From the NCBI GenBank assembly GCA_001599935.1, contig BCIJ01000010.1, positions 564,956 to 628,955 on the forward strand: 64,000 nt of DNA. The letters run 5' to 3'. A program made the translations under genes and the position numbers. Below, in pieces: positions 60,921 through 64,000 of this stretch. How positions within the stretch are numbered: position 1 is the first letter of the stretch; each line of letters starts with the position of its first letter. This stretch comes from Holtermannia corniformis (lineage: Eukaryota > Basidiomycota > Tremellomycetes > Holtermanniales). Below the pieces are notes generated by a model. The model saw only the letters and a list, made by a program, of their open reading frames with translations. It was not told the DNA's origin and did not search any database.

Positions 60921-62018
60921 GATACGGAATCACCAAGAACAACAGGTCGTACGCATGCACGGGGTGAGAGTCGCGTCGTCGCTTCAGGGCAGCGCGTACA
61001 TTCCAACTTGAGTTCTCAGCATCGGATCGAGTTTAAACTGCACCGGATTGGTGAGAAGAGCTTTGCAGATGATAATTGGGCGTCCACCAGTGTCGTGTCG
61101 ACGAGAAATGCCCGCCCGTCGGATCAACTTGGCCTCGAGACGACTTTCGACACCAATTCAACCTTGTTCAAATGGCGGTTTGAGCGCATGGGATTGTAGC
61201 TGGCATCTGTGGGACCGTTCTGTGCTGTTCCCGAGTCGATCGGAGCTCGCTGAAGCGAGAAAAGCCCTGTCAAAGATGTCGACTCACGCCGGTCGCAAAG
61301 TGAAAACACGACGTTACTGGCGCTACGGCACGGGTGATGGTTCGCATTGCCGTCTGGCGAGCTCGAATGCTTGGTAGCGTGTAGACAGTGTAGACGCGAC
61401 GACGAAGCGACGACGCGGTGCAGCGCAGTACGGTCTCACTGCAGCGCAATGGCTCGTTGCAGACGTTGGCGACGGACATCATGATGCATAGCGGTGACCC
61501 GGACAAGGCAGGAGCAGCGGAAAGGCAGGAGCAGCAGGTAGGTGGATGGAAAGGTCGGCATCGGGAAGGTAGGCAGCGTCGAACCGTGTGTGCATCGGCT
61601 AAGACCTGTGCATGTCAGTTTTCTGCAGACCACGCGGAGAAGGGTGGGATAGGCGCTGCCTTGGACAAGGGGCGACTGCGCGGGAGTCCAGGCATCCCAG
61701 TCGTCGACTGTGCGTCTGTTGACGACGACGTAGCTTGACTGCGACATAGGTTCACAGCCAAACGGCTGACACGCGTGGCACGGTCAAGATCGCGATGTAG
61801 AGATCGTCAGCAGCAGCCGCTCGGTTCGTGCACCGCGATCGCGCGATGGCGACGCGCAAGAGCGACGAGCCGTGACTCTGCGTGACTCTGCCATGCATCG
61901 CACTCGTCGCGATGTGCAAGTACCGTCTATCATCAGCGACAACGAGCTGGCGACGGGGGTTCAAGTAGAGAAACGGACATGCAAGCTAGCGAGTTCCAGA
62001 GCGATAGCTGCCGTCAGA

Positions 62019-62620
62019 GACGAGTTGTCACCCGCGCGGATGGCTGTTCGCCACTTTGGCCATCGCCGCCGAGTCGTTACTGCGCGACGGCCCGACTGAC
62101 AACGGAAAGAGCGAGTAGGTGTTTGAGCACGAGGACGAGGCAAGCAGGATACGAAGACGCGCCATGTCGAGGCGTAGCGCCCGGCAACTCGTCAAGTTTG
62201 CCGCCGCCAGCTGATCGAGTCGTTACTGCGCAACGACTGGACAGAAGCTGGAAAGAATAGCAGGGGGTTCGGGTTTAGGGACCAGGCAAGCAGGAAAGGG
62301 CTGCGCGCCGGTCGCCGTAGGAGTTGGTGACGAGTTATCGCGCGCGACGACCAAGTCTGCGTTTGCCACCGGCCGTCGCCATGTCGAACGATTGATGAGC
62401 AACGGCTGGCGCGACACCGCCGGCGAGCAGCAGAGTTTGAGCAGGGGGTGGGAACAGACAGTCATGAGATCTAGAGCGTCGCAGGAGCAGCGGTGGACGA
62501 GTAACCGCCCGCACCGTCCCCACCCATGTCAGCGACTGGCGAGCAGTGAGGCGCTTCGTTGACTGGCGAGCAGCGAGGCCGCAGGAAGCAGGGGTTGGAA
62601 CATGGAAGCCAAGCAGCTCG
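62019..62620. repeat. Imperfect tandem repeats, period about 146 bp, with a 28-bp minisatellite
   Basis: GAGTCGTTACTGCGC recurs at 62071 and 62217, and GGCAAGCAGGA at 62139 and 62285: both pairs are 146 bp apart, so this is one duplicated unit. GACGAGTT(G/A)TC at about 62019 and 62329 suggests a further, more eroded copy. Near the end, GACTGGCGAGCAG(T/C)GAGG occurs twice, 28 bp apart (about 62534 and 62562). No gene. Confidence 0.6.
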
Positions 62621-63600
62621 CGTGCGTCGTTTGAGAGCTCCAGCTGGCTTGGAGAGACCGCGCGCAACGTCACGGCGTTCCACCGACGGCAGCGCGAGTG
62701 ACCCGCGTTGGAAAGCTCGCACCAGCGTAGCCGAGTCCCCAGGCGCTCCGCACGACGCGAGCTCTCCGTACGGCGCGAGCTAGAGAGAGGAGCCGAAGCA
62801 GGCGTTCCGAGATGTAGATCATCGTCCAACACGATGCGTCCCGTCCGTCCGTCCCGGTGACAGTAACGACTGCATCATCCACGCATCCACCGTAGCGTCC
62901 ATAGCGTCTGACATGCATACTACTGCGGCCGGGCGTCAGAGAGCGCCCCGGGACGACCAAGAGCGCGGAAAGGTCCACTCGACACCAGGTTAGGCGACGT
63001 TCGACAGCTAACCGCGCTGCGCCCAGCAACCCATCCACACTTCAGGCGTGTCCGGGCGGCCCGTAGACACGTCGTACGCCCACCCGGGCGACGCGCGTCG
63101 TCGGCGTCACCACCAGAGCACGATCAAACGGCAATCACGACCGACAAACGACCACCACGGCGCCGTCCACTCACTCGGCACCATCTCAAGCACCATCTCA
63201 AGCTCGTAGAGCGTCGCGGTGGTCGAGGGGAGTGGCGGGAGGGTAGGGTTGTCAAAGTAGAGCCGTGGTCGTTGTCTTGACGGCTTCAGCTTGCCCGTCG
63301 CGCCCGTGACGCCCGAGCCCCACGACGCCCGTCAGGTCGCCGCCGCCCGTCACGCCCGTCCGGTCCGCCCCGCCCGATTTGTGCGGTCGTCGCTGTTACA
63401 AGGCCGCCGTCACCATCGCAGTCGCCGTCGCCGATGACCCCCGCGCAATAACACGAATGCCCCGCGCGACTGCGTTAAGTGCCAACGCCGACAAACGCCG
63501 CCAAAATTCAAAGACCCCGCCCAGTTAGCGAGCAGCCGGTTCGCTTTCATGTGGCTGCATCGGCCATGTCCGAAGAGAAGTATCATGTGGGTCATTCCGG
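62621..63600. other. GC-rich subtelomeric spacer with CGCCCGT-type repeats
   Basis: No gene seen. Around 63296-63380 the sequence is a run of diverged CGCCCGT / CGCCCGA heptamer-like units (CGCCCGTGACGCCCGAG and similar). Elsewhere it is unique-looking GC-rich DNA with short open frames only. Confidence 0.5.
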
Positions 63601-63614
63601 GGCCAGCCGAAGAG

Positions 63615-63946
63615 CACGTGACCCGCGTCGGTCGAATCCGAACGTCACGTGAACCGCCCGTCGCATATGCACGTGGTCGACCAAGGCCGGTCACGTGCAT
63701 GTGACGAGCAAACACGTGACACGATTGAAGTTCGAATGTCACGTGATCACGTGAAGTCGCCAGGTCACGTGATCACGAAAAATCGATCCGGGGACCGAAG
63801 TTCAAATATCACGTGATCATTGTTCGTGATGGTCACGTGACCCGCCCCCGTGCACGCGACCGTGACCCGTTCCCGCGGACAGACGAAAAATCACGTGACC
63901 CAGGTTAATGAAGGTCACGTGACAGCCCGGGTTCAAAGATCACGTG
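63615..63946. repeat. Telomere-proximal array of CACGTG E-boxes
   Basis: Thirteen CACGTG hexamers in 332 bp, starting at 63615, 63646, 63670, 63692, 63713, 63740, 63748, 63766, 63810, 63834, 63892, 63916 and 63941. Nearly all extend to CACGTGA or TCACGTGA, and 63739-63754 is a perfect 16-bp palindrome, TCACGTGATCACGTGA. In random DNA of this composition well under one would be expected. CACGTG is the site of bHLH factors such as Cbf1, USF or Myc/Max. Several sites are embedded in a longer unit (see the neighbouring repeat entry). Confidence 0.9.
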
Positions 63947-63976
63947 ATCATAAAGTCCGTCCCGCGAACGAAGTTC
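63725..63976. repeat. Degenerate longer unit GAAGTTC(G/A)AA-N-(A/G)TCACGTGATCA
   Basis: The E-box is preceded by GAAGTTCGAATG at 63727, GAAGTTCAAATA at 63797 and GGTTCAAAGA at about 63930; a final GAAGTTCCATA at 63970 runs directly into the telomere repeats without an E-box. This indicates a subtelomeric unit of roughly 65-130 bp truncated by the telomere. Confidence 0.6.
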
Positions 63977-63977
63977 C

Positions 63978-64000
63978 ATAAGGGGTTAGGGGGTTAGGGG
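63978..64000 (+). repeat. Telomere repeats (T2AG4-5), chromosome end
   Basis: The window ends in AAGGGGTTAGGGGGTTAGGGG: units of TTAGGGG and TTAGGGGG, G-rich strand reading toward the end, as expected for a right-hand telomere. Only about three units are present, so the assembly stops just inside the telomere. Confidence 0.85.

Noticed and set aside
63628..63650. T-loop-like GGTCGAATCC, possible tRNA
   Set aside because: No matching T-stem, anticodon arm or acceptor stem around it. No tRNA was found anywhere in the window.
63615..63946. CRISPR-like array
   Set aside because: Repeats are 6-16 bp palindromes with irregular spacing in a fungal subtelomere; there is no direct-repeat/spacer structure and no cas gene.

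Overview
The window looks like the right end of a chromosome from a basidiomycete yeast, most likely a tremellomycete. The evidence is: (i) nearly every gene is cut by many very short introns (about 28-55 nt) with GTGAGT/GTACGT-type donors, a CTGAC branch motif and a CAG end; (ii) the sequence is about 55-60% GC with C/G-ending codons; (iii) the last bases are a T2AG4-5 repeat (TTAGGGGGTTAGGGG), the telomere type reported from Cryptococcus and relatives. The lineage is an inference; no rRNA or mating locus is present to settle it.

Layout. 1-48.7 kb is densely genic. In order: RPT1 proteasome ATPase (partial, -); a conserved hypothetical (+); a DHA1-type MFS exporter (-); a small spliced hypothetical (-); a secreted glycerophosphodiester phosphodiesterase (+); a stand-alone urea-carboxylase-type biotin enzyme (-); a LamB/YcsF (PxpA) protein (-); an Mtr/AAAP amino-acid permease (+); an INO4-like bHLH factor (-); a Ytp1-like membrane protein (+); a long low-complexity nuclear-type protein (-); a Zn2Cys6 regulator (+); two tandem cytochromes P450 (-); ribosomal protein eS27 (+); a mitochondrial-type phospholipid scramblase (+); a BTB protein (+); a DEAH-box RNA helicase (-); V-ATPase subunit A (+); a class I glutamine amidotransferase (+); a small hypothetical (+); a poorly resolved hypothetical (-); a long acidic/coiled-coil protein (+); and a 73-residue hypothetical (-).

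48.7-63.6 kb is gene-poor subtelomere. It holds only weak, short or decayed coding candidates, degenerate repeats including two roughly 146-151 bp imperfect tandem duplications, an 8-bp microsatellite and a C-rich block. 63.6-63.95 kb is an unusual array of 13 CACGTG E-boxes, 30 bp from the telomere repeats.

Functional groupings. The carboxylase (BC-AHS2-AHS1-biotinyl), the LamB/YcsF protein and the amino-acid permease lie side by side, the last two sharing a promoter. AHS1/AHS2 are PxpB/PxpC-like and LamB/YcsF is PxpA-like, so together they carry all parts of a bacterial-type 5-oxoprolinase plus a carboxylase. This suggests a dedicated nitrogen-compound (lactam, urea, guanidine or allophanate-like) utilisation cluster. 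The two P450s are a local duplication facing a Zn2Cys6 factor, which may form a small oxidative-metabolism locus. The rest is housekeeping: proteasome, ribosome, V-ATPase, RNA helicase, scramblase.

Coordinates of multi-exon genes are outer spans. Splice sites were read by eye, and I state where the frame arithmetic closes and where it does not.
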